Source: Malaya genurostris
Taxonomy: Eukaryota; Arthropoda; Insecta; Diptera; Culicidae
Assembly (NCBI RefSeq): GCF_030247185.1
Contig: NC_080572.1
Location: 184,044,866-184,108,865 of the forward strand
Reading direction: 5' to 3'
DNA: 64,000 nucleotides
The position numbers and the translations under genes are program-made. Of this stretch, positions 35,586 through 46,267 are shown piece after piece (positions within the stretch are counted from its first letter, which is position 1; every line of letters starts with the position of its first letter). Below the pieces are notes generated by a model. That model did not search any database and had not been told where the DNA came from. It was given only the letters and a program-made list of their open reading frames with translations.

Positions 35586-36660
35586 CCTTAATCCACCTAA
35601 CAGTAATATGATACATTTTTTCATAAATCTGCATGTGTTTTTTTCGTGAACATTCTTCGGTGTTTTAGGTTTTCTTGAAATTATTTTAACGACCGTCGTT
35701 TAAGTGATAGTTTGAAATTTCACTCACTCATTACCTTATTCATTGTAATTTCAGAGTTGCAGGCCGGATTGAAGAGAAAAATTATGTAAAACCATAAAAT
35801 GAATCCTTTGAATCTCAACGTGTGACAATCGATTAAGCATTCCGTTAGATGTCGAAGTCAGTTCCACTTTAGAATTTTTGGTCATTATTCACGATACTTC
35901 CGAAACCGCTAGTCAGGGACCAGCATGGCCCAATTAACATGACGAATAAATTGAAAATGGCCATGAATTAACATGACGAATAAATTGAAATAGTTTTATG
36001 TTCAACTTTGAACTCGTCATCTTCTATGGCGAATCGAATTTCAATTTTATATGGTATAGGTCTTTTATTTTAATGTTTTTTTAAGGAAATTCGTTTTAGC
36101 CTTCTTTGAGAAAACGATTGAGTTCCTCTATTCCCGATACTTTCGGCACTGGAATTCGGAAATCGGTGTAACCGAAGTCAGTTAAATTCATCTAAGGAAT
36201 TGTAAACCATTTCATCCGAAATCTAAATTTCAGTGTTGCCATCTTTGAGGAATCGTAGTGCGTTCCTGGGTGCCTTCCAGGATCGAAAACCGAATATCGG
36301 TAGAACAGAAATATGCTTATTTGATAATCGACTATCAAAATCTGCAAACCCGATAGACCCGATTAATTTATGAGAAATTGACATTTTTACACTTATCACC
36401 CCGTATCTCGTGACCCCGAAGTGATAAAAAACAAAAATGGGATGTTGAGAACTTGCACATATTATGTCCTGGAACCAAAAGTTGGATCCAAATGAAACTT
36501 TGAAACCTTTTTGGGAGCATAGGACTTTTCATAGTAATATAAGTTTGTAGAAATCGGTTTAGCCATCACCGAGAAAACACACATGATATATGACCCTCAT
36601 TCCTCCGGGCTAGGATATTTTTTCTAAAGTTTGAGCGAATTCTATACCTATTTTTTAAAT
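35586..36660. repeat. Single-arm copy of the 1673-4928 foldback family
   Basis: It begins TTAATCCACCTAACAGTAAT and follows the left arm of the large inverted repeat block by block (CATGTGTTTTTTTCGTGAAC, GACCGTCGTTTAAG, AACCGAAGTCAGTTAAATTC, ATAATCGACTATC). It ends at the TTTCTAAAGTTTGAGCGAAT hairpin arm that sits at the inner end of the arm. The second arm is absent, showing that one arm plus part of the centre can exist alone. Confidence 0.7.
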
Positions 36661-36846
36661 TTATATGAAAAAAGGTAAAACCTTAGGACTTTTCTTCGTA
36701 AACAAAATTCTTAGGTTATATTCGAATCCCTGTTTTTGCTTACGGATTTGAAGAGTGAAATTCGTTGAAATAATGTACAGTTATATATACATTTGAGGGT
36801 TTTTGGTTACAAAGTTACCGGTTTGAGCGAATAGCGAAACATCGTC

Positions 36847-37074
36847 AAATTGAACTCTCAACGCAACCTAGCAGTTCAATTAATACCGCTAAGCAGAAGC
36901 AAAGTTTACAACTTCAAATGTTCACAGTCAGTCGTCACTAGTTTTTGTTATAGCCTCCACAAAAGAATATTACATCTCTATACAATATCCTCAAAGTGTT
37001 GCATAAATAGTGCAAGCTTTGTTTCTGCTTCAAGGTTTAAATTGATCTGTTAGGTTGCGATTGGAGTTCAATTT
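36847..37074. repeat. Palindromic MITE (228 bp)
   Basis: Arms 36847-36904 and 37015-37074 are imperfect reverse complements (TCAAATTGAACTCTCAACGC and its mirror, GCAACCTA, GCAGAAGCAAAG). The loop region encodes nothing. The CCGCTAAGCAGA and AGTTCAATTTGAACTGCT blocks are shared with the MITE at 12407-12577. Confidence 0.65.
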
Positions 37075-37334
37075 GAACTGCTGTAATTACTGACCAGCCG
37101 AAGACAAAGCGTGAAGAAAATGATATAAAACACTAATCGGTTTCGAATTTCGGTTCCGGAATTACCAGCCGATGAGTGTTTGAAATTTCGAACAGTCGTA
37201 AAAAGCGATTGAGCAAATACGTAAGAATACTTGTAAATTGAGTTCAAAACTGCATCAATTCGGTGATTTACGATTTATAGGACAGAATTTTGAAAATTTT
37301 AAGCTGTCATTTAACGTGATGGGACAAAAAACTT

Positions 37335-37437
37335 AAGAAGGCGAGTGAGTAATGTCGCAGAAATAACTGGAGGATGTAAATACAAAGCAAACTGATATTC
37401 TTCTTTTATACTTCCGAGTTAGTCGTTGGTATTAGTA
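37335..37437. repeat. Left end of histone-related dispersed repeat
   Basis: AAGGCGAGTGAGTAATGTCG, CAGAAATAACTGGA and an AACTGATATTC block match the first 100 bases of copies A and B. The repeat is then interrupted by the MITE at 37438. Confidence 0.5.
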
Positions 37438-37775
37438 CACACTTTAAAAAATCCTGTGATTTTACATCTTATTAGATGCCCATAAATGGAGCGTCGCAGT
37501 TCACGCAAATTTACGACGAAGAAATTCGTTGAAATAAAAAAAGAATACTGATAGCAACCGCCGCGACTTGAACCGAGAATCATTGGATCGCAAGAACGTC
37601 TGTGAGCCACAGAAGCATACATCTGCTTGGTTGGTAAAAGGTACATTTAAATTCATACAGTCGCACCTGCTAGCAGAACGCAAGTTACAGTCGAAACCAG
37701 TAAAATTCAAGCTCTTTATGAATTACATCGTATGAGGAATTAAGTCACCTGTAAAATTCAAAATTTTTTAGAGTG
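37438..37775 (-). repeat. MITE carrying a tRNA-like block
   Basis: TA flanks (37436-37437, 37776-37777) and inverted ends (CACACTTTAAAAAAT and CACTCTAAAAAATTTTG on opposite strands) define a 338-bp element. On its minus strand is a tRNA-like region: an A-box-like TGGCTCACAGACG (37597-37609) and a B box GGTTCAAGTCG (37564-37574) about 25 bases apart. The same block is present in the related element at 56626-57037, where the A box is better (TGGTTCAGTCG). A SINE-type Pol III promoter inside a TIR element is unusual. It is not a functional tRNA gene. Confidence 0.6.
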
Positions 37776-37777
37776 TA

Positions 37778-38000
37778 GGTAGTGTGATTTCGCAACTTCA
37801 TTTGCTTCGCTTTCAGAACTGTAACGGTGCATCCATACTAAAGAATGATTTATTGACGACATATTCAACGATACAATTAAATGACACGAAACAAAATTTT
37901 TCTGTAGATTAATATAGTAGAAGTAATCTTCGCATAATCGTTTGGGAATATTTTATTGATTCTAGAAGAACCGATTTACGGAATTTGTCCAATTTGAGCC
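37778..38000. other. Gene-free stretch
   Basis: I see nothing recognisable. Confidence 0.3.
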
Positions 38001-38740
38001 TTTTTACCATCATTTGATTCAATTTTGGAATTTTAGGACTGGATTCAAGAACTAAATTCGAAAATTGTGACAGGGTCAGAGTTTAGTTGCAAAATTCAGG
38101 TTCGGAATCCAGATCAAGAAATCAAGTAATAAATTTAGTTCTAGAATTATGGAACTAAACTCATTTTCAGAATCCTGATTCCGAATTTAGTTCTAGAACT
38201 GAATTCTAAACTTGAATTCCGTAATAAAGGAACTGAATTCCGGTTCAAAATCTAACTCCAGAATCCATGTTTCGAATTTAGTTCTATTATGCAGGTTCTG
38301 AATACTGAAAATGAATTCGGAAACTGAATTTAGAATTGAATTCTGAAACTGAATTTGGAATTGAATTCTGAAACTTAGTTTTGGAACTGAATTTTGAAAC
38401 TGAATTCAGGAATCAATTTCTAGTTAAGAAATCAATTCTAAATCAGAATTTTGGATTCGAATTTCGAACATAAATTAAGAAACTAAATTCAGTTCCAAAA
38501 TCTAGTGAAAAAATCAGTTCCAAAATTCAGAATTAGGATTCAGTTCTAGAATCATAGTTTTTAATTCTGAACCTGTATTCTGGAATTAAATTCTGAATCT
38601 GAAGCCTGAAACTGAAATCTAAACCTGAAACTAAGTTCAGAGTACAAATAGATCAGAGTCCAGGTTCTAAAGATCAAAGTCCAGGTTCTAAATTCAGTTT
38701 TAAAATTTAGTTCTACAATTTAATCCAAAATACAGTTCGC
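38001..38740. repeat. Degenerate GAATTC-rich minisatellite
   Basis: Loose tandem units of about 18-22 bp built on CTGAATTCTGAAACTGAATT and its mirrored form AATTCAGTTC fill this stretch. Because the unit is partly self-complementary, both orientations alternate. It has no open frame and is likely a slippage-prone low-complexity array. Confidence 0.65.
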
Positions 38741-38759
38741 TGCTGCTGTTGGCTCGCCA

Positions 38760-38973
38760 CGACGTCCGAAAGGCGAATGAGAGCAGGACCTGAGCGTTTT
38801 ATGTTTTTCTGCTGTTCGTGGAAGGTTTGCACCACAACGTCCAGTTCCGTCTAGCGCACAAGAAGAAATCAACAATTTTCGATTAAAGTTTATCTTTTAT
38901 ACACGTCCATTAGAACATGGGGACTGATATGTGCCTGACTACCTCAAAACCGTCGTCGAGTGTACGAGAAAGG
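38760..38973 (+). other. Exon-like, GC-richer segment of unknown origin
   Basis: A compact block (CGCCACGACGTCCGAAAGGC ... GCACCACAACGTCCAGTTCC) differs in base composition from the surrounding AT-rich repeats. It holds an ATG at 38917 that opens 18 codons (MGTDMCLTTSKPSSSVRE) and then meets AAAG|GTAAGC, a good splice donor, at about 38973. It could be a 5' exon of an unidentified gene, or the 5' end of an unrecognised retroelement. I see no partner exon. Confidence 0.2.
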
Positions 38974-39260
38974 TAAGCAAGCTAGATGAGTTTTCCTCAT
39001 TGTTTCCCAAATTTTGAGAAAACATAGTTTTTGAGTTATTTGTGGTTATTTCACATTGTTGAGAATTTAATCACAAAATGTTCCTACTTTAAGTAGTTAC
39101 TATCGTTCGAATATTCACGATTAACACATGGGCTGAAAAGTCCCGGACCTAACACATAGATGGCGTTAGTTTTATTGCAATCACTTTTTTCATTGAATAC
39201 TAACCATTAAAAGACAGCTGTTAAAATTTCATGATATTCTGTTCATTAGTTTGTGAGTTA

Positions 39261-40998
39261 CCCAAGTAGCATGTTAAGTTGCTATCCTGTATATTTCTAC
39301 TGATTGTGCAATTTATCAAGTTAGTTTATATCACTATTCTAGTAACTGCTGTGTTATGGAAAAAGCGCAATTTTTCTGTGTTGTGCAACATACTTTAAAG
39401 TTCATCCGTTATTACGAACATTTATTCACAACGATTGTGCAACTGATACAAAAACTCATGCGTCGATCCCATCAAAAAGGCAGTAATAAAATCAACGAAA
39501 AAACAATTGTGAAACTCGTGCAATCTACTACGTATTGTAAACAAGAAATGGTATGACGTTCACAAAAACATAACAAACATAATTTCTAATAAATAAGTTT
39601 CATATTTGATTTTCAATACAACTGCTCTCAACACAAACATGGATCTTGTAAAATAATCTGGACATGAAAAATAATAACGCACATATTGTAGAATTAATCT
39701 TTTTTGTTTTTGTAAATGAAAAATCGACAACGAACTGCATTTTAATGGTGAAACATGTATTCGTACGCCCGAAATTTTCAAGTGCCTTTAAATTAACGTG
39801 TTTCGATGATTGTACACAACTTTCTGTGAAAATAACAGTCTATTATTTTTAATGAAAATCATCGGAGTGATGTTTAAAATACGTTAATTCAAACATTCTT
39901 TAAAATTACCATACGATTTTGATCAACCTGAAAAATTTCGAAATGATTTTTTCTTGAATATTTTCCAATATGGCATCGATTGTAACAGTGAGTTGAATAG
40001 AAAATGGTTCACCCAACGTAATGACATATATTATCTAAATAACAGGAAACATCAACATGTTAATATTTCGGAAAGAATATTCTCTACGTTTTGTTTTTTA
40101 TCAGTTTTAATCTTCTAGTTGAATTAAACAACAATACAGTATAGTCATTTATCTTAGAGGGCCCGACTTTTGTGATACGCACTGTAGGTATTATTTTGGC
40201 AAGTCCGTGTGCTGGAGTTGCAAAAACAAGTTGCACAAGCGGTAATATATAACTATGGGAGTAACTATGATGAAATTAACTTTTCGTTCAATATCTTTGA
40301 AAAGTGATGTCAGGTCTGCTTATTTTTTTTTCGCGAGATGAAAACCGAACACAAATTATCTGATTGATTTTTGTTTTCATTGCGTATATAACGCTGTATT
40401 TCTGCAACTTTTATTTAACTTTATTTAATCTCATGTCTGCAAGTTTTGCGTTCAATTCAAACATCTTGCACAACTTTTTTGTGCAATTTTGTATCAATGT
40501 TTTTCTAAAACTGAAGAAAACTGCGCACACTGATCAAAAAATTCATGAGGCAGCGGACTCTGCAGAAATATATTTTTTACAGCAAGATTATCAATTCGGC
40601 TTAGCATTTTTTGACTTGCAGAGAGCATCAATCATTTCACTAATTTTTCTTCCACAAGAGATTTATAGCAATTTCGACGTATATTGTGCCCGGCACAATT
40701 ATGACAGCCGTTTGGAAAGTTTTTGATAAGTTGAACAATTGTAATAGTTACTTCCGTTTTACATGACGATGTGAATTTTTTTGTAGAGCCTCTAGTGAAA
40801 CATTAACAAGTTGTTGATTTACTGCACAATTGTTTTAGATGTACTTAAAGTTGTTCTACAGTGATTTTTTCGGTAGTATTGTGAAACTTGACAGTGATTA
40901 TTTGCACAACCAATTTTAATATACATTTGTAAACATATCATTTCTAAATCAATTGTAAAACATCTTGAAAGTTCAATAAGTTACATTTGCTACTTGGG
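39261..40998. mobile_element. 1.7-kb DNA element with CCCAAGTAGCA ends, nested in mariner
   Basis: TA duplications (39259-39260, 40999-41000) and perfect 11-bp inverted ends CCCAAGTAGCA / TGCTACTTGGG... (one base apart at the inner side) define it. Removing it rejoins the mariner 5' UTR without loss. The interior repeats a GTTGCACAA / TTGTGCAAC motif many times in both orientations (for example 39308, 39431, 40480, 40822), a subterminal-repeat pattern. A second, opposite-strand copy is at 54300-55720. The 120-codon frame at 40364-40726 is not conserved as protein; I treat the element as non-autonomous. Confidence 0.7.
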
Positions 40999-41174
40999 TA
41001 TTGTGCTAAGAGTGACGCAACTTTTGTTATTTTCTTAACAATGGATCAAAAACAATTTCGTGTTTTAATTTTACACTGCTGCTTGAGGGAAAACAATACA
41101 AGCTTGAAAAGTGTTATGGAGACTCCGCTCCATCAGAAAAAAAACAATAAAACGTTGGTTTGCTGTCTTCTTTT

Positions 41175-41530
41175 AAACGAAGAACTCGTGCAGTTCTAGT
41201 TCTTTTGAAAGAATGAACGAGCTATAGTTCTTTTTTCGAGAACGGTAGTTCCTCAATTCAAAGTCGAGGGATCTTTTTTTGTTTTTTTTAACTCGCTCAA
41301 CCATTTTTCAAGAACGGTACTAATAAGAAAGTTTCATCACGAAACCGCAGTTCTGCTTCGAGGGACCTTTTTTTGCTCGCTTAAGCTTACAAAACTAAGT
41401 TTTGGTTTAGTCTTTGAACAAACAAACCAACGATGAATAGAACGAACGAACGGCTCTGGAGAACTAGTTCATTCAACAGAACTCTGCATCGCTGAACGGT
41501 TCTTTGAATTGAACTGTTTTGCCCATCTCT
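41175..41530. repeat. Insertion with GTTCTTTGAATTGAACTG end inside mariner
   Basis: This block splits the mariner transposase between the WFAVF segment and the catalytic region. Its right end, TTTTGCCCATCTCTA (mirror TAGAGATGGGCAAAA), is a typical terminal sequence of mosquito hAT-like MITEs. The left end is less clear, and a target duplication could not be defined. Confidence 0.45.
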
Positions 41531-42126
41531 AGTTTGAAGGCTGAAATTGCAAAGAAACGACCGCATATGGCAAGGAGAAAATTTTTGTTTTATCAAGACA
41601 ACGCACATGAATTAAACTTCGAATTGCTCCCACATCCACCGTATTCACCAGATTTGGCCCCCAGCGACTACTGACTGATCGCAGACCTGAAAAAATGCTC
41701 GCCGGTAAGAAATTTCGCACGAATGAAGAGATTATCGCTGAAACTGAGGTCTATGGTAAGGCAATAGATAAATCGTTCTACAAAAGTGGTATTGAAATGT
41801 TAGAGCGGCGCTGGTATGAATGCTTTGCTCTAGATGGAGATTGCGTTGATGAATAAAGTTAATTTTAAACCAAAAAAATCGTGTTCTCTTTGTTAGGCCC
41901 GGGACCTTTCAGCCCATGTGCTGAGTTCCGCAGAGCTATTTTTAAACAGACCCCCACAGTAAAACAAGCCGCATTTACGTCAAAAACATCAACGCAGTTT
42001 CTACAATCAATCCAACGAAATGAAATGACAGCAACACAAAACATAGAATGGCAACAGTGATTCTGAGCTACTTGATAGCAGACCCTGTCAGCTTGGAGCG
42101 AAATCAATATTCAGTTCAGCAACGCC

Positions 42127-42260
42127 GGCAACACCATCGGGTGTGCAGTGCTGCTATTTTGGCGCGCACGAATTTGACATTTCTTTCCCCTACTTCTATG
42201 TACGAGATTCGATGCGGACACGTCTGAGGGCGCCATGCTCGCCAAAAAAAGGATGTTGCC
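42127..42260. repeat. Short MITE with GGCAACA ends
   Basis: GGCAACACCATC on the left and GGATGTTGCC on the right are inverted over about 7-9 bases; the interior (TTTGGCGCGCACGAATTTGA) is GC-richer than its flanks. It has no coding capacity. Confidence 0.45.
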
Positions 42261-42261
42261 A

Positions 42262-42619
42262 ATGATTTGTTCGGGAAATGTGAGAGCTGGAAATCTTGTT
42301 AATATGATGTCTTTGGTGTTAGCTACAACCCGCTTGTGAGGAATTCTGGCAACCGTCAGAAGGCTGGCTGCATTCCGGCAGCTGTCAAAATTGTCCAGGC
42401 GAAATTGCGTCATTATCTCGCCCTACATGTCTTGTTTATTTCCCTCCTCTTTCTTCTTTCTTTTTTTTTTTATTCGACTTCATTTGATATTCGTCAATCC
42501 CGCATGTACGTACAAAAAACTTATCTTGAGACGAGGTAAATGAGATTGAAATATGGGTATGTTTGGCAGTGAGAAAGCAATGTTATTGGCAATAACATTT
42601 CCCATGATTAGTATATATA
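42262..42619. repeat. Element X, left part (split by LTR element)
   Basis: GAAATGTGAGAGCTGG, AACCCGCTTGTGAGGAATTC, TCCGGCAGCTGTCAAAATTG and TTTGATATTCGTCAATCCCG match, in reverse complement, the sequence at 55840-56120. The rest of this copy continues after the LTR element at 47471-47760. Both copies contain GAACCG...CGGTTC and CCGGAATTCTGGCAG hairpins. Confidence 0.55.
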
Positions 42620-42916
42620 TGGGCTTTCTCGTTGGGTTGAACGTAAATAGCGTGTTCGATTTCAAAGTAATACTGACTTATTCTGTGCGTCAATTTGACT
42701 TATATATGATTTCATAACAATAAAAGTTTTGTCAATAGCTTAATGTACAATAAATTCAATTTGAATATCACGTAAAAAAGGATGGGGCAAATACGGAACA
42801 ATTGCCCTTTGAATTCTGTTCGGGTAGACATAGGTGATGTCGTATGAGATGCGCTGCGATGAACAGTGCGAATGTTGCACGGATGCACGTTGATTTGTTG
42901 CAGCGATGATGCTACA
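42620..42916 (-). repeat. LTR (3' LTR of gypsy element)
   Basis: A 297-bp repeat starting TGGGCTTTCTCG and ending GATGCTACA on +, that is TG...CA in both orientations. By eye it is identical to the LTR at 47170-47466. The polypurine tract GGAAGGGGG lies just inside it on the minus strand (42917-42927). Confidence 0.92.
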
Positions 42917-42969
42917 TTACCCCCTTCCTAGACTGGGCGACGATCAGTGATAGCGAAGAGGAATCCTAA

Positions 42970-43239
42970 AGGTCAAACCGCATTCACCGACATTTCCATC
43001 GCCGATCTTTTTTCGCTCTTCGGTTATGACTGAGCTGCCGGCGTGCGCATGTATAGGTACGCCGGACCCGACATAAAATTCATATCTTTGGGAACGATAT
43101 TCCTCGCCGAGCTTTTCGCACCGTAGCAACTGTGTCGGGTCCGGCGTACCTATACATGCGCACGCCCGTGCTCAGCCATAGCCGAAGAGAGAAAAAGTCA
43201 ACGCCGGCGAGCTCGGATCGGCTGAATGCGGAGTGCCCT
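42970..43239. mobile_element. Palindromic PIF/Harbinger-like MITE inside pol
   Basis: A 270-bp palindrome with ends AGGTCAAACCGCATTCA and, mirrored, AGGGCACTCCGCATTCA, flanked by TAA on both sides (42967-42969, 43240-43242). Three-base TAA/TWA duplications are the PIF/Harbinger signature. The centre holds a 33-bp arm pair around GTGCGCATGTATAGGTACGC that would form a strong hairpin. The insertion replaces the last residues of pol; the original tail, ending LRYH and a stop at 42944, resumes on the far side. A decayed arm of the same family is at 51590-51670. Confidence 0.8.
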
Positions 43240-46200
43240 TAACTCGTCGTCCAGAGCGAGTGACTACCATCGGCCTATCGGTCTGTGTAGTTGTAGCCGA
43301 ACGATCGATGGAAGGTTGTTGTGGTTGATCATTCTCAACTGTGTATGCAGGCTTCAACCGATCGATCGAGATGTTCGCTGTCCGTCCGTTGATGTCGATT
43401 TTGTAGTGTTTGTTGGTTCGTTCCAGCACTGCATATGGACCATCGTACGGCGACGAAAGAGATGGTCGTATCGAATCGTTGCGGATAAACACGTGCTTGC
43501 TCGTTCCGAGATCGGGATGTACGAAAACATTTTGTTTGTTGTTCCAAGCCGTATCCGAGGGTCGCATTTCACGCATGGCTTCACGAAGTTTGTTCGCAAA
43601 TTCCGATTCGGTGCTGTTGTGTGGGTTTTCAGCGAAGAACTCTGATGGTATTCGGAGAGTAGTTCCATATACCATTTCTGCTGGTGATGCTCTGATGTCT
43701 TCTTTATGAATGGTGCGTAATCCAAGAAGTATCATCGGAAGATGTTCGGTCCAGCGTTCGGGTTGTTGACATAGAACAGCTGACTTCAAGGTTCTATGCC
43801 AACGTTCTATGATGCCGTTTGCCTGAGGATGATAAGGTGTTGTTCGAAGATGGGTAACACCAAGTGTTCGGGTCAATTCTGCGAAGAGGGTTGACTGGAA
43901 CTGGCGTCCTTGATCGGATGTGATGTAATTCGGCACACCAAAACGCGATATCCATCTAGAAATTAACGCTTGGGCGATTGTAGAAGCTGTCATATCTGGA
44001 ACTGGTATCGCCTCTGGCCATCGTGAAAAACGATCGATGATGGTGAGACAGTAGCGGTTACCGTTACTCAACGGAAATGGTCCAACAATGTCGATGTTTA
44101 TGTGGGAAAATCTGCTATCAGGTGTAGAGTACCGGCTAAGTGGTGATTGCGTGTGACGATTCACCTTTGAACGCTGGCACTGGATGCACCTCCTCGCAAA
44201 GGCAATGCTGTCCTTTCGAATGCTCGGCCAAACGAACCGTTGCGTCATAAGTTTGGCCGTCGCTCGAGTTCCTGGGTGAGACAGGTTGTGTGTTGCTTCC
44301 AAACATTGTTCACGAAATCGTTTTGTGATGAAAGGTCTGATGCGACCTTGTGAACAGTCGCAGTATAACTGACGAGTGCTGCCTGGAATGATAAACTTCT
44401 GTAGCTTTAACGATGATTTACCTTCCAGATTAGCAAGCAGTTCCTCATCGGTATCTTGCTCGGCAGCGAGAGCGTCGAAATCAATTGATGGTACTGCCCG
44501 AACTGCTTCTATGCGAGAGAGTAAGTCGGCAGCGATGTTCTCTTTACCTGATATGTGGCGTATATCGGTGGTGAGTTGTCCAATATAGTCCAACTGTCGT
44601 ACCTGGCGATTGCTGGCTTTATCGGGATTTTGCCGAAATGCGAACACGATCGCCTTGTGATCGATGTAAATATGGCAATTGCGTCCTTCAAGCATGTATT
44701 TGAAATGCCGTGCTGCCAAATAGATTGCCGTCAATTCACGATCATAGGTGCTGTACTTTAACTGTGCCTTGTCGAACTTCTTGGAAAAAAATCCCAATGG
44801 CTGAACATTACCGTTGACGATTTGGTGCAGAACTGCACCTGCTGCTATATTCGATGCATCCACCCATAAAGATAGTTCGGCATCCTTTGCTGGGTGCGCG
44901 AGTAGTGCAGATTGTGCGAGTTGCTGCTTACACTGCTCGAATGCTGCTACGGATTCGGCTGTCCAAATCAGCTGACTGCGATCGTTGCGCTTGTTACCGG
45001 GGGTCATCTGAAGTAGTGGTATTTGTGGCTCTATTGCGTTCGGGATGAACCTCCGGTAGAAATTAATCATGGCGAGGAAGCTTTTGAGTTCCTTCACAGT
45101 AGATGGACGTTGGAAATTCCGAATGGCTTCTACACGATCGGGTAATGGTCGTATTCCTTCGGTTGACACTGAGTGACCGACGAAAGAAATTTCGGTACGG
45201 CCGAATTCACATTTGGTTATGTTAATTGCTAATTTGTATTCTTGTAGTCGGGTGAACAGCTGTCGCAGATGGTCACGGTGTTCTTCTGGAGATGCCGAAG
45301 CGATGAAGATATCATCGATGTATGGGAATACGAAATCAAATCCTCTCAACACCTCGTGTATCAGTCGTTGGAAGGTTTGAGCAGCGTTGCGCAAACCGAA
45401 TGTCATGTAAACAAACTCGAATAATCCAAATGGAGTGATTATTGCAGTTTTCGGGATGTCTTCTGGGTGAATGGGTACTTGATGGAAGGCCTTCTGCAAG
45501 TCAACTTTAGAGAAAATTGTTTTACCTTGCAGAATGGTCGTGAAGTCTTGTAGATACGGCAGCGGGTATCTATCGGGAATCGTTTGACCGTTCAAGGCGC
45601 GGTAATCACCACAAGGGCGCCATGAGCCGTTCGCTTTCTTCACCATATGAAGAGGACTAGCCCAACTGCTGGATGAGGGACGACAAATTCACAGTTTTAT
45701 CAGATATTCGAATTCATTGCGTGCTGCTGTGAGTTTCTCTGGTGCGAGCCGTCTCGGTCGCGCGAATGTTGGTTGACCAGTCGTTTCGATGCGGTGAACA
45801 ACAGCTGATTTGGTGATCGTGCCGGGTGGTGCCAATCGTGTTATGGATGGGAACTCGATTAGCAATTCTGCGTATGGTGTTGTAGTGGTGAACGTCTTTA
45901 TATTGTCGATCAGGCGGCGATGCTTCAAGTCGATAAGCAAGTTGTAGTGGCAGATGAAATCTGCACCTATAATTCCTGATGTAACATCTGCGATGAGAAA
46001 GTTCCATAGGAACTCACGTCGAAGACCGAGGTTTACCTTCAGTAGTGCTTCCTCATACACTTTAATCGGTGTTCCATTTGCGGCGAATAATTTGATATCG
46101 GTTGGTTTCGATCGGCCCAAATCGGATCCTTTCGGAATCACAGATACGTCTGCACCGGTGTCGATTAGAAATCTCATGTTAGTAGTTGTGTCCGAAATTT

Positions 46201-46267
46201 TGAGACGAAAGGTTGGTGCTGTATCGGATATTTCGTTTAGCTCAGATACAGCTTCAGTCTGCTGACG
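43172..46267 (-). pseudogene. pol: protease, reverse transcriptase, RNase H, integrase
   Basis: Domains in order: protease LIDTGADVSVIPKG (46170); reverse transcriptase with GDYRALN, FSKVDLQKAFHQVPIHP, FGLRNAAQTFQR and the YIDDIFIAS catalytic box; RNase H (LWVDASNIAAGAV, YSTYDRELTAIY, YIDHKAIVFAF); integrase zinc finger (HNLSHPGTRA ... CIQCQ) and DDE core (DIVGPFP, TSDQGRQF, HPQANGIIERWHR). The frame opens directly after the gag UGA at 46268-46270. A TGA at 45689-45691 falls between protease and RT, 14 codons before the Met at 45646; a single base change from a Gly codon would explain it. The C-terminus beyond 43240 is foreign, read from the inserted MITE. Confidence 0.9.

Larger units (their letters stand above)
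39122..41922 (+). mobile_element. mariner element with two later insertions
   Basis: Inverted ends ACACATGGGCTGAAAAGTCC (left, 39124) and its mirror (right, ending near 41921) bracket the remnant; the left TA is intact, the right one mutated. On + the transposase starts MDQKQFRVLILHCCLREN at 41041 and includes SEKTIKRWFAVF in a shifted frame. After an insertion and deletion, the C-terminal part (about 41525-41856) has FLFYQDNAH, YSPDLAPSDY and the terminal LERRWYECF segment. An in-frame TGA follows APSDY. Catalytic DD34D spacing cannot be counted because of a small deletion. It is dead. Insertions at 39261-40998 and about 41175-41530 are listed separately. Confidence 0.85.

Noticed and set aside
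37555..37630. Functional tRNA gene
   Set aside because: Only A- and B-box-like motifs are present; no cloverleaf with acceptor and anticodon stems can be drawn, and the block is repeated inside MITEs.
40364..40726. 120-codon hydrophobic open frame
   Set aside because: It lies inside a DNA element whose second copy at 54300-54760 does not keep the frame.
43226..43645. 139-codon + strand open frame
   Set aside because: Antisense shadow of the pol integrase region.
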